From positions 1 through 60,263 of the forward strand of contig JAHDYG010000021.1 in the NCBI GenBank assembly GCA_023383815.1: 60,263 bases of DNA, read 5' to 3'. The stretch comes from Rhodocyclaceae bacterium. Lineage in GTDB: Bacteria > Pseudomonadota > Gammaproteobacteria > Burkholderiales > Rhodocyclaceae. The notes under the pieces are model-generated. The model was given only the letters and a program-made list of their open reading frames with translations. It had not been told where the DNA came from and did no database searches. Made by a program: the position numbers and the translations under genes. Of this stretch, positions 27,707 through 37,703 are shown in pieces (position 1 is the stretch's first letter; each line of letters starts with the position of its first letter).

Positions 27707-30328
27707 ATGACCGACCGCAGTAGTCCACCCGACGGGTACACGCGCCTGCTTCCGATCAACCGCAAGACACGTCGCTCAGTGCTGTTCGCGGACAAGACGG
27801 CGAATGTCGTCATTACGGTCGGCGGGCTTCTCGTAATCTTTGCGGTGCTGGGGATCTTGCTGTTTCTCGGGCGGGAAGCCATGCCTTTGTTCTGGGGCGG
27901 GGAGGTCAAAACGCAGCAGAAGCTTGCGCTTTCGCCGATGCCGGATACATTGCTCAGTGCCGCCGATGAGTACCAGACCATCGGGGTGCGGGTCGATCGG
28001 GCCGGAAGGGTGAGCGTTTTTCATGTCGATAGCGGCAGCCCGCTCGCGTCGCAGCAGCTCGATTTCGGTGGTGACGTTGCGACGGCAGCCGGTTCAACGG
28101 GCTCGCGCAAGGATGTGGCGTTCGGATTCTCGGATGGCACCGTCCGGTTCGCGCATCTGGAGTTCGAGGCCGAGGTACTGCCGGCCGATGGCATGCCGCA
28201 AGGTGTCGTCCGGTTGTCGGAAGGGGATTACGCCGATGGAGCGTCGGTCTATCGCAGGATTGCCGGCAACCAGGTTCGGCGTATCGGGTTGAAGGTTCAG
28301 GTCAAGGAGCCGGTGCAGATCGCCGAGCCAGGGGTGGCGATCGAGAACATCGCGTTCGCACTGGGCGGGACCGTGGAGCGTCCCACGCTCTCCTACGTGA
28401 GCTTCGACGCAAAGGGCATCGGGCGCCTCACGCGTGCCGACACCCGGATCAACCTGATGACGGGGAAGGAGACCGTTACCGTCAGCTCTGCGGCGCTGCC
28501 ACCGCTTCCTGCGGGTGCGAGGGCGGCGAAGGTCCTGTTGTCGACCCAGGCAGATCAGGTGTACGTTGCGATTGCCGATGGCACGGTCCATCGTTACGAC
28601 ACCCGCGATTTCGATCGACCGCAGCTTGCCGAGACGGCGAAGCTGACCCCGGAGGGCGTGGAGCTGGGCGTCTTCGGATATCTGCTGGGCAACCAGACGA
28701 TCTTCGTCGGGGGCAGCGACGGCTCGCTGAACATGTACTTCCGGCTGCAGGATGCGCACGCTGAAACGACCGACGGGTTCAGGATGGTCCGCGCACGGGA
28801 GCTCGAAAAGCAACCGGCGCGGATCGTAGCGTACGACGTGTCCCAGCGCCGCAAGACACTGATGACGCTGGATGAGGCGGGCAATCTCTGGTTCCGCTAT
28901 GCCACCAGCGAAGAGACCCTGCTCAAGCTCAAGGCGGGGAATCCCGCCGACCGCGGGCGGGTCCAGGTGCTCATGATGCCGCGCGACGACGGCGTGCTGG
29001 TGCTCGGGGAGAACGGGCAGGTGGACCGCTGGCGCTACGACGTGCCGCACCCGGAAACCACGGTCAAGGCCGTCTTCGGCGAGCTTTGGTACGAGGGGTA
29101 TGCGGAGCCGGGCTTCACCTGGCAGTCCTCGTCGGGAACAGATGTGTTCGAGCCGAAATTCTCCCTTGTCCCCCTGATCTTCGGCACCCTCAAGGCAACC
29201 GTGTATTCGCTGATGTTTGCGATTCCGATCGCGTTGCTGGCGGCGATCTACACGTCGGAGTTCGTTCATCGCGGTGTGCGGGCGACGGTCAAGCCCGTGA
29301 TGGAGATGATGGAGTCCTTGCCGACGGTCGTGCTCGGGTTCATTGCGGCACTGATTCTTGCGCCGATCGTAGAAAGCTGGATCGCAGCCGTTCTGCTCTC
29401 GTTCATTGCGTTGCCGCTGGGGCTGATGGCGGGCGCCTATGCCTGGCAGACTCTGCCGCCGGCGCTGGCCCTGCGCCTGAACGGCCTGCCCAAGTTCGGT
29501 CTGATGTTCGCGGTGTTGCTGGCATTTGCCTGGCTTGCCTACGCGCTCGGGCCGTGGTTCGAGAATGCACTGTTCAGTGGGGACTTCAAGGCCTGGGTGA
29601 ATCGCGATGTGGGGACGGGTACGCCGTTCATGGGGCTGATCCTGTGGCCGCTGGCGTATCTGGTCTGTTCGCAGGGGTTCAAGCGCGTCGCCGGAACGGC
29701 CTACCGTCTTCATCTGCGCACGCTCGACAAGCAACAGGGTGGGCGCCTCGATGCCCTGCGCTGGGCCATGATGTTCGTCGGATCTGGCCTGCTGAGTTTC
29801 TCGGTTGCCGCACTGCTGACCGGTGCAGGCTTCGATCCGCGTGGGGGCGTGATCGATACCTACGTGCAACGGAACGCGCTCGTCGTCGGAATGGTGATGG
29901 GGTTTGCGGTGATCCCGAACATCTACACGCTCGCCGAGGATGCGCTCAATGCAGTGCCATCCCAACTGCGCGCCGCCAGCCTCGCGACCGGGGCGACCCC
30001 GTGGCAGACGGCCATCTGGGTCGTCCTGCCGACGGCGCTTTCGGGGGTGTTTGCGGCGGTCATGATCGGCATGGGGCGTGCGGTCGGCGAAACGATGATC
30101 GTGGTCATGGCTGCAGGCAACACTCCGGTGCTCGACTGGAACGTCTTCAACGGATTGCGCACCCTGTCGGCCAACATCGCCGTCGAACTGCCGGAGGCCG
30201 TTGTCGGCGGAACGCTCTATCGCATGCTCTTTCTCGCTGCCCTGGTGCTCTTCGTGATGACCTTCGCGATCAATACCGTGGCAGAAGTGATTCGTCAGCG
30301 TTTTCGCAAGCGCGCCTTCCAGCTTTGA
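27707..30328 (+). CDS. pstC: Phosphate ABC transporter permease PstC with periplasmic beta-propeller-like insertion
   Basis: Inner-membrane permease. 873 aa, against about 300 aa for E. coli PstC. Membrane segment at about 34-56, then a periplasmic region (about 58-485) with repeated blade-like units: DGTVRFAHL, DGTVHRYDTRD, DGSLNMYFRL, AGNLWFRYA, NGQVDRWRYD. The binding-protein-dependent permease domain starts near 488 (LIFGTLKATVYSLMF) and carries the EAA loop LRAASLATGATPWQTAIWVV. A further insertion lies within it (about 610-680). Long PstC proteins are known in proteobacteria; the propeller reading is mine. Confidence 0.88.
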   Translation: MTDRSSPPDGYTRLLPINRKTRRSVLFADKTANVVITVGGLLVIFAVLGILLFLGREAMPLFWGGEVKTQQKLALSPMPDTLLSAADEYQTIGVRVDRAGRVSVFHVDSGSPLASQQLDFGGDVATAAGSTGSRKDVAFGFSDGTVRFAHLEFEAEVLPADGMPQGVVRLSEGDYADGASVYRRIAGNQVRRIGLKVQVKEPVQIAEPGVAIENIAFALGGTVERPTLSYVSFDAKGIGRLTRADTRINLMTGKETVTVSSAALPPLPAGARAAKVLLSTQADQVYVAIADGTVHRYDTRDFDRPQLAETAKLTPEGVELGVFGYLLGNQTIFVGGSDGSLNMYFRLQDAHAETTDGFRMVRARELEKQPARIVAYDVSQRRKTLMTLDEAGNLWFRYATSEETLLKLKAGNPADRGRVQVLMMPRDDGVLVLGENGQVDRWRYDVPHPETTVKAVFGELWYEGYAEPGFTWQSSSGTDVFEPKFSLVPLIFGTLKATVYSLMFAIPIALLAAIYTSEFVHRGVRATVKPVMEMMESLPTVVLGFIAALILAPIVESWIAAVLLSFIALPLGLMAGAYAWQTLPPALALRLNGLPKFGLMFAVLLAFAWLAYALGPWFENALFSGDFKAWVNRDVGTGTPFMGLILWPLAYLVCSQGFKRVAGTAYRLHLRTLDKQQGGRLDALRWAMMFVGSGLLSFSVAALLTGAGFDPRGGVIDTYVQRNALVVGMVMGFAVIPNIYTLAEDALNAVPSQLRAASLATGATPWQTAIWVVLPTALSGVFAAVMIGMGRAVGETMIVVMAAGNTPVLDWNVFNGLRTLSANIAVELPEAVVGGTLYRMLFLAALVLFVMTFAINTVAEVIRQRFRKRAFQL

Positions 30329-30344
30329 TTGAGGTGGCCACGCC

Positions 30345-32087
30345 ATGTCGACCCAGAATACAAGTACCGTCGCGCTGATGAAGGAAGAAGGCTCGGCGCG
30401 TCCGGTTCGAACCTTCTCCGCCGATCTTTCGGCAGTGGGCGAGCCGGCCCTGTGGGCGTTCGGAGGGGCGCTCGCACTGGGTATCCTCCTGATCAGCGGC
30501 TTTCTCTTCTTCATCTTCTGGAACGGCGTTGCGACCTTCTGGCCGCGCCCGATCGAAGTGGTCACGCTACAAGATGGATCGAAGCTTGCCGGCGAGATCT
30601 CCAGGACCAACCTCTTTCGCCCGGACCCGAGCCTGCTCGCCACGCTCACCGATGCGCAGCGTGCGCAGATCCGGGAGGAGGATGGATACGTCCACCGTAC
30701 GTTGATCCGCACTGGCAACTACGACCTCTACAACGAGGACTTTCGCTGGGTGAGCGACTACGAGATCGCGCGGAAGAGCCGCGAACCGGGGATCTATTTC
30801 ATCGAACGGCAGGAGTGGGGCGTGTTCGTCGGAAGGATCCGGCAGGTCATCCTGGACGGTGTCGAGCAGGATCCGGCGCAGCTCGGACAGGATCGCCTGC
30901 AGGCCGAGCAGCGGGCTGCCCGCGCGCGCTTCATGACCATCCGCGAGATCGAGCGCGGTGAGATCGGAAAGATCAATCACCAGATCGAATCCGAGCGGCT
31001 CGCCCTGAGACGGGTGGAGATCCGGCATGGCGTTGACAGTGCGCAGTACCGGGACCGCGTTCGCGAAGCGGAGCTGCGGATTGCCGAGCTGGAGAAGGCC
31101 TATGGAGTGCTTCAGGCCAAGGCGGATGCGATCAAGGCAGTCGATGCCCGGTACCGCGTCGTGCTCGAGGATATCGGTGGGGCAAGCAAGGAGACAGGGC
31201 TGTCGCAGATCGTTCGCTATTACGCAGCCAACGACATCGGTTTCCTCGACAAGCTCGGGATCTACCTTTCCCGTTGGGCCGAGTTCCTGACGTCCGAGCC
31301 GCGCGAAGCAAACACGGAGGGGGGCATCCTGCCGGCAATCTTCGGCACGGTGACGATGACGATGCTGATGGTGCTCGTCGTGGCACCTTTCGGCGTGATC
31401 ACGGCGCTCTATCTGCGCGAGTATGCCAAGCAGGGAACCGCGGTCGCGATGGTTCGCATTGCGGTAAACAATCTGGCCGGGGTTCCTTCCATCGTTTATG
31501 GCGTCTTCGGTCTCGGGTTCTTTGCCTACACGCTTGGTGGCGGCATCGACGCCTTGTTCTTTCCCGAGCGCTTGCCCAGCCCGACATTCGGAACCGGAGG
31601 CATTCTCTGGTCTTCGCTCACGCTGGCGCTGCTGACGGTGCCGGTCGTGATCGTGGCGTCCGAAGAGGCGCTTGCTGCAGTGCCGCGTTCGATCCGGGAG
31701 GGGGCACTCGCGTGCGGCGCTTCCAAGTGGCAGACGATCCGCAGCATCGTCTTGCCTCATGCACTACCGGGGGTCATGACGGGGCTGATTCTCGCAATGG
31801 CGCGTGGTGCCGGTGAAGTCGCGCCGCTGATGCTCGTCGGGGTCGTGAAGCTGGCGCCGGAGCTGCCGATCGACGGGGTCTTTCCCTATGTGCACCTGGA
31901 ACGCAGCTTCATGCATCTGGGTTTTCATATTTTCGATGTCGGCTTCCAGTCACGCAATTCAGAAGCGGGCAAGCCAATGGTGTTCGTCACGACGTTGCTG
32001 CTGCTGGGCCTGATCGTATTGATGAACTCGTCTGCAATCTACATCCGGAACCGACTCAAGAAGAAATTCGTCGGTAGCCAGTTCTGA
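30345..32087 (+). CDS. pstA: Phosphate ABC transporter permease PstA with coiled-coil periplasmic extension
   Basis: Second permease of the Pst importer. 580 aa, about twice the E. coli length. Membrane segment at about 44-66, periplasmic region (about 67-320) including a charged coiled coil (about 199-265, rich in Glu, Arg and Lys), then the permease domain from about 327 ([15 protein letters not shown]) with the EAA loop [20 protein letters not shown]. It follows pstC after 16 bases. The paired extensions of PstC and PstA may contact each other or PstS. Confidence 0.9.
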   Translation: MSTQNTSTVALMKEEGSARPVRTFSADLSAVGEPALWAFGGALALGILLISGFLFFIFWNGVATFWPRPIEVVTLQDGSKLAGEISRTNLFRPDPSLLATLTDAQRAQIREEDGYVHRTLIRTGNYDLYNEDFRWVSDYEIARKSREPGIYFIERQEWGVFVGRIRQVILDGVEQDPAQLGQDRLQAEQRAARARFMTIREIERGEIGKINHQIESERLALRRVEIRHGVDSAQYRDRVREAELRIAELEKAYGVLQAKADAIKAVDARYRVVLEDIGGASKETGLSQIVRYYAANDIGFLDKLGIYLSRWAEFLTSEPREANTEGGILPAIFGTVTMTMLMVLVVAPFGVITALYLREYAKQGTAVAMVRIAVNNLAGVPSIVYGVFGLGFFAYTLGGGIDALFFPERLPSPTFGTGGILWSSLTLALLTVPVVIVASEEALAAVPRSIREGALACGASKWQTIRSIVLPHALPGVMTGLILAMARGAGEVAPLMLVGVVKLAPELPIDGVFPYVHLERSFMHLGFHIFDVGFQSRNSEAGKPMVFVTTLLLLGLIVLMNSSAIYIRNRLKKKFVGSQF

Positions 32088-32100
32088 GGAGTCATCGAAC

Positions 32101-32952
32101 ATGAGCACAGCCACCGAACAACGTTCCGCCGAGGGCCGCACGCCGCAGAGCACCGCGTATCACTACGAGAAGTCGCCCGAAGGACGCGCGATCCACATTT
32201 CGAAGTTCAACCTGTTCTACGGCCAGGTTCAAGCCTTGTTCGACGTCAACATGGAGATCCAGCGCGGGATGGTCACGGCGCTGATCGGGCCGTCGGGTTG
32301 CGGCAAATCCACCCTGCTGCGCTCGCTCAACCGCATGAACGATCTGATCGACGGGTTGCGTATCCGGGGTGAGGTCAAGGTGGCCAGCCGCGACGAACAG
32401 CAGGAACTCGACATCTACGCGCCCGGAACGGATGTGATTGCGCTGCGCAAGCGGATGGGCATGGTCTTCCAGAAGCCGAATCCCTTTCCGAAGTCGATCT
32501 ACGAGAACGTCGTCTTTCCGCTGCGCGTTGAGGGTATTTCCGAACGTCGCATGCTCGACGAGGCGTGCGAGCGTGCCTTGCGCGGCGCGGCGCTGTGGGA
32601 CGAAGTGAAGGATCGGCTGCAGGAGAGCGCGCTGGGGCTGTCGGGTGGGCAGCAGCAGCGGCTGTGCATCGCGCGGGCGATTGCGGCGGAGCCAGAGATT
32701 CTGCTGATGGACGAACCGTGTTCCGCGCTCGATCCGATCGCGACTGCAAAGGTCGAGGATCTGATGTTCCAGCTCCGTGGGCAGTTCACGATCGTCATCG
32801 TGACGCACTCGATGCAGCAGGCCGCGCGCGTCTCCGACAACACGGCCTTCATGTACCTGGGCAGGCTGATCGAGTACGGAGCGACTGACGTCATCTTTAC
32901 CAAACCCAAGGTGCAGCAGACCAACGACTATGTCACCGGACGCTTCGGCTGA
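32101..32952 (+). CDS. pstB: Phosphate ABC transporter ATP-binding protein
   Basis: ATPase of the Pst importer. 283 aa. Walker [10 protein letters not shown] (63-71), Q-loop [15 protein letters not shown], signature [16 protein letters not shown], Walker [14 protein letters not shown] and switch His in [13 protein letters not shown]. An N-terminal tail of about 30 residues precedes the core. No phoU or phoBR follows, so Pho signalling components must be encoded elsewhere. Confidence 0.97.
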   Translation: MSTATEQRSAEGRTPQSTAYHYEKSPEGRAIHISKFNLFYGQVQALFDVNMEIQRGMVTALIGPSGCGKSTLLRSLNRMNDLIDGLRIRGEVKVASRDEQQELDIYAPGTDVIALRKRMGMVFQKPNPFPKSIYENVVFPLRVEGISERRMLDEACERALRGAALWDEVKDRLQESALGLSGGQQQRLCIARAIAAEPEILLMDEPCSALDPIATAKVEDLMFQLRGQFTIVIVTHSMQQAARVSDNTAFMYLGRLIEYGATDVIFTKPKVQQTNDYVTGRFG

Positions 32953-33005
32953 CCCCTGAGTCGTCCGGCTCCCCGGCGGCACGTCCGCCTTCCGGAAGCG
33001 GTCGT

Positions 33006-33034
33006 TTGCTGCGCCTGCCACGGCGCGCTACAAT
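33006..33034 (+). promoter_or_regulatory. Sigma-70 promoter of tpiA-secG
   Basis: TTGCTG (33006-33011), 17-base spacer, TACAAT (33029-33034), about 26 bases before the tpiA ATG. GAGG lies just upstream of the start codon. Confidence 0.5.
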
Positions 33035-33059
33035 TACCGATTTCGCTGTGGCTGAGGCA

Positions 33060-33851
33060 ATGGGCGGCAAGCTGGTGGTCGGCAACTGGAAGATGAACGG
33101 AGGGCTGGTGTCGAACCAGAACCTCCTTTCCGCACTCGTGGATCGTCTTCCGGAGGACGTCGAGACCGCCGTTTGCGTGCCATACCCGTTTCTTGCGCAG
33201 GTTTCCTCGCTGCTGTCGAACACGTCGATCGGCCTCGGTGCGCAGAACGTCAGCGAGTATGTCGAGGGGGCCTACACCGGCGAGGTCAGCGCGGCAATGC
33301 TGTGCGAGTTCGGATGCCGCTACGTGATCGTCGGGCATTCCGAGCGGCGTACGCTCTTCGGTGAATCCGACTCCGCGGTCGCACGCAAGGCGTCGGCCGC
33401 TCTGGCGTCGGGGCTGAAGCCGATCGTGTGCATCGGCGAGACCCTGGCAGAACGCGATGCGGGCCGGGTGCGTGAAGTCCTGGAGCGTCAGCTCGCTGCG
33501 CTGGGCGAGGATGCCCTCCTTGCTGCCGGGAACGGGCGGCTCGTCATTGCGTATGAACCTGTCTGGGCGATCGGCACCGGACGGTCCGCCTTGCCCGAAC
33601 AGGTCCAGGATGCGCTCGCCTGCATCCGGAGCTGGCTTGCATCGCGTGTTGCCGATGCACGGAAAGCGAAAGTGTTGTATGGCGGCAGCGTCAAGCAGGA
33701 CAGCGCGGCAGCGCTGTTCGCGCTGCCGGATTCGGATGGCGGGCTGATCGGTGGTGCTTCACTGTCGGCCGCCGAGTTTGTTTCGATCTGCGAGGCGGCC
33801 GGAGCCGTCTCTCGGAGTTCTGACCTTGGAGTGAAGCGTTCAAATGGGTAG
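33060..33851 (+). CDS. tpiA: Triosephosphate isomerase
   Basis: Interconverts dihydroxyacetone phosphate and glyceraldehyde-3-phosphate. 263 aa. Catalytic residues visible: Lys in GNWKMNG (K11), His in VIVGHSERR, Glu in [11 protein letters not shown]; phosphate-binding GGSVK near the C-terminus. A C-terminal tail (about 250-263) runs slightly past the family end. The last 8 bases overlap secG, the standard proteobacterial tpiA-secG pair. Confidence 0.97.
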   Translation: MGGKLVVGNWKMNGGLVSNQNLLSALVDRLPEDVETAVCVPYPFLAQVSSLLSNTSIGLGAQNVSEYVEGAYTGEVSAAMLCEFGCRYVIVGHSERRTLFGESDSAVARKASAALASGLKPIVCIGETLAERDAGRVREVLERQLAALGEDALLAAGNGRLVIAYEPVWAIGTGRSALPEQVQDALACIRSWLASRVADARKAKVLYGGSVKQDSAAALFALPDSDGGLIGGASLSAAEFVSICEAAGAVSRSSDLGVKRSNG

Positions 33852-34215
33852 TTACGTATTTTCGATCGTTTTGACGATCCACGTGCTCGTCGGTCTGGCG
33901 GTCATCGGATTGGTTCTGATGCAGCACGGAAAAGGTGCCGATGCCGGTGCGGCCTTCGGTGGCGGAGGCGGGGGGGCGTCGGGCAGTCTGTTTGGATCGT
34001 CCGGTTCCGCAAACTTTCTCAGCCGTACGACGGCGCTGCTTGCGACAGTGTTCTTCTGCACGAGTCTGGGGCTTGCGTATCTGGCAGGTAACACGTCATC
34101 GGCGCCGCGCAGTGTCATGGAAGGTGCCGCTCCGGCTTCCGCTCCGGCGGACGGGGTGCAGGCACCTGCTGCGCCGCCCGCAGATGATTCAAAATCGGGT
34201 GCGATCCCGAAATAA
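33844..34215 (+). CDS. secG: Preprotein translocase subunit SecG
   Basis: Small subunit of the SecYEG channel. 123 aa. Two membrane segments (about 4-25 and 55-75) flank the conserved loop [20 protein letters not shown], and [10 protein letters not shown] follows. The Ala/Pro-rich C-terminal tail (about 90-123) is typical of betaproteobacterial SecG. Overlaps tpiA by 8 bases. Confidence 0.95.
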   Translation: MGSYVFSIVLTIHVLVGLAVIGLVLMQHGKGADAGAAFGGGGGGASGSLFGSSGSANFLSRTTALLATVFFCTSLGLAYLAGNTSSAPRSVMEGAAPASAPADGVQAPAAPPADDSKSGAIPK

Positions 34216-34228
34216 CTGGAAACAGGAT

Positions 34229-34256
34229 TTGCGCACTGCAGAAAAGAACGTATAAT
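34229..34256 (+). promoter_or_regulatory. Promoter of tRNA-Leu
   Basis: TTGCGC (34229-34234), 16-base spacer, perfect TATAAT (34251-34256), followed by a GC-rich CGCGCGC discriminator typical of stable-RNA promoters. It may also drive nuoA onward by read-through. Confidence 0.6.
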
Positions 34257-34276
34257 TCGCGCGCTGTAGGAAACGT

Positions 34277-34361
34277 GCCGACGTGGTGAAATTGGTAGAC
34301 ACGCCATCTTGAGGGGGTGGTGGCGAAAGCCGTGTGAGTTCGAGTCTCACCGTCGGCACCA
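34277..34361 (+). tRNA. tRNA-Leu (anticodon GAG)
   Basis: 85-nt class II tRNA. Acceptor stem GCCGACG/CGTCGGC, D arm GTG...CAC, anticodon stem CCATC/GGTGG with loop TTGAGGG (anticodon GAG, reading CUC and CUU), a long variable arm, T arm GTGAG-TTCGAGT-CTCAC, and encoded ACCA end. The tpiA-secG-tRNA-Leu-nuoA order is typical of betaproteobacteria. Confidence 0.95.
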
Positions 34362-34367
34362 GAATAA

Positions 34368-34397
34368 TGAATTCGCCCGCAGTCGCGGGCGAATTCA
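34368..34397 (+). terminator. Strong hairpin after tRNA-Leu (terminator-like)
   Basis: TGAATTCGCCCGC (34368-34380), AGTC loop, GCGGGCGAATTCA (34385-34397): perfect 13-bp stem followed by CGTTTG. The T-run is poor, so it may be a partial terminator or a processing site that separates the tRNA from the nuo mRNA. Confidence 0.55.
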
Positions 34398-34407
34398 CGT
34401 TTGTGCG

Positions 34408-34424
34408 GCGCACCAGGGGTGCGC
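34408..34424 (+). other. Second hairpin in the nuoA leader
   Basis: GCGCACC (34408-34414), AGG loop, GGTGCGC (34418-34424): perfect 7-bp stem, 26 bases before the nuoA ATG. Confidence 0.45.
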
Positions 34425-34450
34425 TCCGACGTTGCTCAAGGGGTGGGGAA

Positions 34451-34825
34451 ATGCTGGAAAATTACTTTCCTGTGCTGGTGTTCATCCTCGTCGGCCTTGG
34501 CTTCGGTTTCGTTCCTCTGATTCTCGGGCGCATCCTCGCGCCGCATCGGCCTGACGCCGAGAAGCTCTCTCCTTATGAATGCGGATTCGAGCCCTTCGAG
34601 GACGCTCGCGTCAAGTTCGACGTCCGCTATTACCTGATCGCGATTCTCTTCATCCTGTTCGACCTCGAGATCGCCTTCCTCTTTCCGTGGGCCACGGTCT
34701 TTCAGGAATTCATCGCTGCCGGTGAGGTGGCGTGGTTTGTGTTCGGGTCGGTCATGGTGTTTCTGGCCGTCCTCGTGATCGGCTACATCGTTGAGTGGAA
34801 GAATGGCGCGCTCGACTGGGAGTGA
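34451..34825 (+). CDS. nuoA: NADH-quinone oxidoreductase subunit A
   Basis: Small membrane subunit of complex I next to the quinone site. 124 aa with three membrane segments (about 5-25, 63-84, 93-115). The conserved loop [20 protein letters not shown] is present with its cysteine. First gene of a complete nuoA-N operon; GGGG precedes the ATG at 34451. No separate promoter is clear beyond the tRNA promoter and possible upstream read-through. Confidence 0.97.
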   Translation: MLENYFPVLVFILVGLGFGFVPLILGRILAPHRPDAEKLSPYECGFEPFEDARVKFDVRYYLIAILFILFDLEIAFLFPWATVFQEFIAAGEVAWFVFGSVMVFLAVLVIGYIVEWKNGALDWE

Positions 34826-34828
34826 TGC

Positions 34829-35305
34829 ATGAGTATCGAAGGAGTCTTCCGCGAGGGTTTCGTCACGACCTCGCTCGACGCGGTCATCAACTGGACGCGT
34901 ACGGGTTCGCTGTGGCCGATGACCTTCGGTCTGGCCTGTTGCGCGGTCGAGATGATCCACGCAGGCTGTTCGCGCTATGACCTGGACCGCTTCGGCGTGG
35001 TGTTCCGGCCCAGCCCGCGCCAGTCCGACCTGATGATCGTTGCGGGCACGCTGTGCAACAAGATGGCTCCGGCGCTGCGCAAGGTGTATGACCAGATGGC
35101 CGAGCCGCGCTGGGTGATCTCGATGGGGTCGTGCGCGAACGGTGGGGGCTACTACCACTATTCCTATTCGGTCGTGCGCGGGTGTGACCGGATCGTTCCG
35201 GTTGACGTTTACGTTCCCGGCTGTCCGCCGACGGCCGAGGCCTTGCTGTACGGCATCGTTCAGCTTCAGAACAAGATCAAGCGCACCAATACCATCGCGC
35301 GCTGA
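34829..35305 (+). CDS. nuoB: NADH-quinone oxidoreductase subunit B
   Basis: Carries cluster N2, the last Fe-S centre before quinone. 158 aa. The N2 ligands are visible: tandem cysteines in [12 protein letters not shown], cysteine in [14 protein letters not shown] and cysteine in [15 protein letters not shown]. The start lies three bases after the nuoA stop. Confidence 0.98.
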   Translation: MSIEGVFREGFVTTSLDAVINWTRTGSLWPMTFGLACCAVEMIHAGCSRYDLDRFGVVFRPSPRQSDLMIVAGTLCNKMAPALRKVYDQMAEPRWVISMGSCANGGGYYHYSYSVVRGCDRIVPVDVYVPGCPPTAEALLYGIVQLQNKIKRTNTIAR

Positions 35306-35318
35306 CGGGTACCTTTCC

Positions 35319-35924
35319 ATGAGTGCAAAGCTTGAACGTCTGGGTCGATTGCTTGAGGAAATCCTCGGCGTCCGGCTCAAGTCGGTGATCGTCGATCGTT
35401 CCGAGATCACCGCAGAAGTCGGGGCGGCCGACTATCTCGAATGCGCGCGCCTGCTTCGCGATCATCCGGAGTTGCGCTTCGAGCAACTGGTCGATCTGTC
35501 GGGTCTCGACTATTCGGCGTGGAAGAACGAGGAGCGCGAGGGGTTGCGCTTCGCGGTGTCCTGTCATCTCCTGTCGGTGAGCCACAACTGGCGCCTGCGG
35601 CTGCGCACCTTTGCAGAGGACGATTCGTTTCCGGTGCTCGATTCGGTCGTGTCGCTCTGGGGCAGCGCGAACTGGTTCGAGCGCGAGGCCTTCGATCTGT
35701 ACGGCATCCTCTTCAACGGCCATCCGGATCTGCGCCGCCTGCTTACCGATTACGGGTTCGTCGGTCATCCGTTCCGCAAGGATTTTCCGATCTCGGGCTA
35801 CGTAGAGATGCGCTACGACCCCGAGCAGGGGCGCGTCGTGTACCAGCCAGTGACCATCGAGCCGCGTGAGAACGCGCCGCGCATCGTGCGCGAAGAGAAC
35901 TACGGGGACGTCGGCCATGGCTGA
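35319..35924 (+). CDS. nuoC: NADH-quinone oxidoreductase subunit C
   Basis: 30-kDa peripheral-arm subunit. 201 aa. Signature [20 protein letters not shown], then [17 protein letters not shown]. NuoC and NuoD are separate genes here, unlike the fused NuoCD of E. coli. I chose the ATG at 35319 ([14 protein letters not shown]); longer in-frame versions overlap nuoB. The stop overlaps nuoD by 8 bases. Confidence 0.97.
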   Translation: MSAKLERLGRLLEEILGVRLKSVIVDRSEITAEVGAADYLECARLLRDHPELRFEQLVDLSGLDYSAWKNEEREGLRFAVSCHLLSVSHNWRLRLRTFAEDDSFPVLDSVVSLWGSANWFEREAFDLYGILFNGHPDLRRLLTDYGFVGHPFRKDFPISGYVEMRYDPEQGRVVYQPVTIEPRENAPRIVREENYGDVGHG

Positions 35925-37170
35925 GATCCGCAACTACACGATCAATATGGGGCCACAGCACCCGGCAGCGCACGGGGTGCTGCGCCTGGTGCTCGAACTG
36001 GATGGCGAGGTCGTGGAGCGCGCCGATCCGCATATCGGCCTCCTGCATCGCGGCACCGAAAAGCTTGCGGAGACGCGCACCTGGTTGCAGTCCGTTCCGT
36101 ACATGGATCGCCTCGATTACGTGTCGATGATGTGCAACGAGCACGCCTACTGCATGGCGATCGAGCGCCTGCTCGGAGTCCAGGTGCCGGAGCGCGCCCA
36201 GTACATCCGGGTGATGTTCGATGAGGTCACGCGCATCCTGAACCACCTGCTGGCGGTTGGCACCCACGCGCTCGACATCGGAGCGATGACGATGGTGCTG
36301 TACACCTTCCGCGAGCGCGAGGACCTGATGGACGCGTACGAGGCGGTCTCGGGCGCCCGCATGCATGCAGCCTATTACCGGCCGGGTGGCGTGTATCGCG
36401 ATCTGCCCGACCGCATGCCGCAATACGAGGTGAACCGCTTCAAGAACGAGAAGACGGTGCGCGAGCTGAACGAGAACCGGCAGGGCTCACTGCTCGATTT
36501 CCTCGAAGACTTCACGAACCGGTTCCCCAAGTACTGTGACGAGTACGAGACGCTCCTGACCGACAACCGGATCTGGAAGCAGCGTACCGTCGGCATCGGG
36601 GTCGTCACCCCCGAGCAGGCCTTGAGCTGGGGCTTCACCGGGCCGATGCTGAGAGGTTCCGGGATCGAATGGGATCTGCGCAAGAAGCAGCCCTACGAGG
36701 TCTACGACCGGCTCGATTTCGACGTTCCGGTGGGTACGACGGGCGACTGCTACGACCGTTATCTGGTGCGCATGGAAGAGATGCGCCAGTCGAACCGCAT
36801 CATCCGCCAGTGCATCGAGTGGCTGCGCCGGAATCCGGGGCCGGTGATCGTCGACAACCACAAGGTCGCACCGCCGCCTCGCGAGCGGATGAAGGCCAGC
36901 ATGGAAGAGCTGATCCATCACTTCAAGCTCTTCACCGAGGGGATGCACGTCCCCGAGGGCGAGGTGTATGCCGCGGTCGAGCATCCGAAGGGCGAGTTTG
37001 GCGTGTATGCGGTGTCGGACGGTGCGAACAAGCCCTACCGCCTCAAGCTGCGTTCGCCGGGGCTTGCGCACCTGGCGGCGATGGACGCAATGGCGCGCGG
37101 ACACATGATCGCCGACGTCGTCGCGATCATCGGCACGATGGACATCGTGTTTGGCGACATCGACCGCTGA
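35917..37170 (+). CDS. nuoD: NADH-quinone oxidoreductase subunit D
   Basis: 49-kDa subunit that forms the quinone pocket with NuoB. 417 aa. N-terminal [20 protein letters not shown] with the quinone-site histidine, [14 protein letters not shown], and C-terminal [21 protein letters not shown] and [12 protein letters not shown]. The start ATG at 35917 overlaps the nuoC end. Confidence 0.98.
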   Translation: MAEIRNYTINMGPQHPAAHGVLRLVLELDGEVVERADPHIGLLHRGTEKLAETRTWLQSVPYMDRLDYVSMMCNEHAYCMAIERLLGVQVPERAQYIRVMFDEVTRILNHLLAVGTHALDIGAMTMVLYTFREREDLMDAYEAVSGARMHAAYYRPGGVYRDLPDRMPQYEVNRFKNEKTVRELNENRQGSLLDFLEDFTNRFPKYCDEYETLLTDNRIWKQRTVGIGVVTPEQALSWGFTGPMLRGSGIEWDLRKKQPYEVYDRLDFDVPVGTTGDCYDRYLVRMEEMRQSNRIIRQCIEWLRRNPGPVIVDNHKVAPPPRERMKASMEELIHHFKLFTEGMHVPEGEVYAAVEHPKGEFGVYAVSDGANKPYRLKLRSPGLAHLAAMDAMARGHMIADVVAIIGTMDIVFGDIDR

Positions 37171-37223
37171 CGGGGCGAATGCCGCCGGGCAAACAGGTAG
37201 TTAACCGGGAAGACGGGCACGAA

Positions 37224-37703
37224 ATGCTGAGCCAGGAATCGTTGCAACAGATCGATCGGGAGATCGCGAAGTATCCGCCGGACCAGAAACAGTCGGCCGT
37301 GATGGCGGCGCTGCGCATTGCGCAGGTCGAGAAGGGCTGGTTGTCGCGCGAGACGATCGGGTTCGTCGCCGAGTACCTCGGGATGCCGGCCATCGCTGCC
37401 TACGAGGTCGCGAGTTTCTACAACATGTACGACCTGGAGCCGGTCGGGCGGCACAAGATCACCGTGTGCACGAACCTGCCCTGTGCGCTCTCGGGCGGCG
37501 TGCATGCCGCCGACTACCTGAAGCAGAAGCTCGGGATCGGTTTCAACGAGACGACCGCAGACGGCAAGTTCACCCTCAAGGAAGGCGAGTGCATGGGTGC
37601 CTGCGGCGACGCTCCGGTGCTGCTGCACAACAACCACCGCATGTGCAGCTGGATGACCACCGAGAAGATCGACCAGTTGCTGGCCGAGCTGGAGTCCAAA
37701 TGA
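37224..37703 (+). CDS. nuoE: NADH-quinone oxidoreductase subunit E
   Basis: 24-kDa thioredoxin-like [2Fe-2S] subunit (N1a). 159 aa. The four cluster cysteines are in CTNLPC and CMGAC. I chose the ATG at 37224 ([18 protein letters not shown]), matching betaproteobacterial NuoE N-termini. An upstream in-frame ATG at 37179 would add 15 residues. The stop overlaps nuoF (ATGA). Confidence 0.97.
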   Translation: MLSQESLQQIDREIAKYPPDQKQSAVMAALRIAQVEKGWLSRETIGFVAEYLGMPAIAAYEVASFYNMYDLEPVGRHKITVCTNLPCALSGGVHAADYLKQKLGIGFNETTADGKFTLKEGECMGACGDAPVLLHNNHRMCSWMTTEKIDQLLAELESK

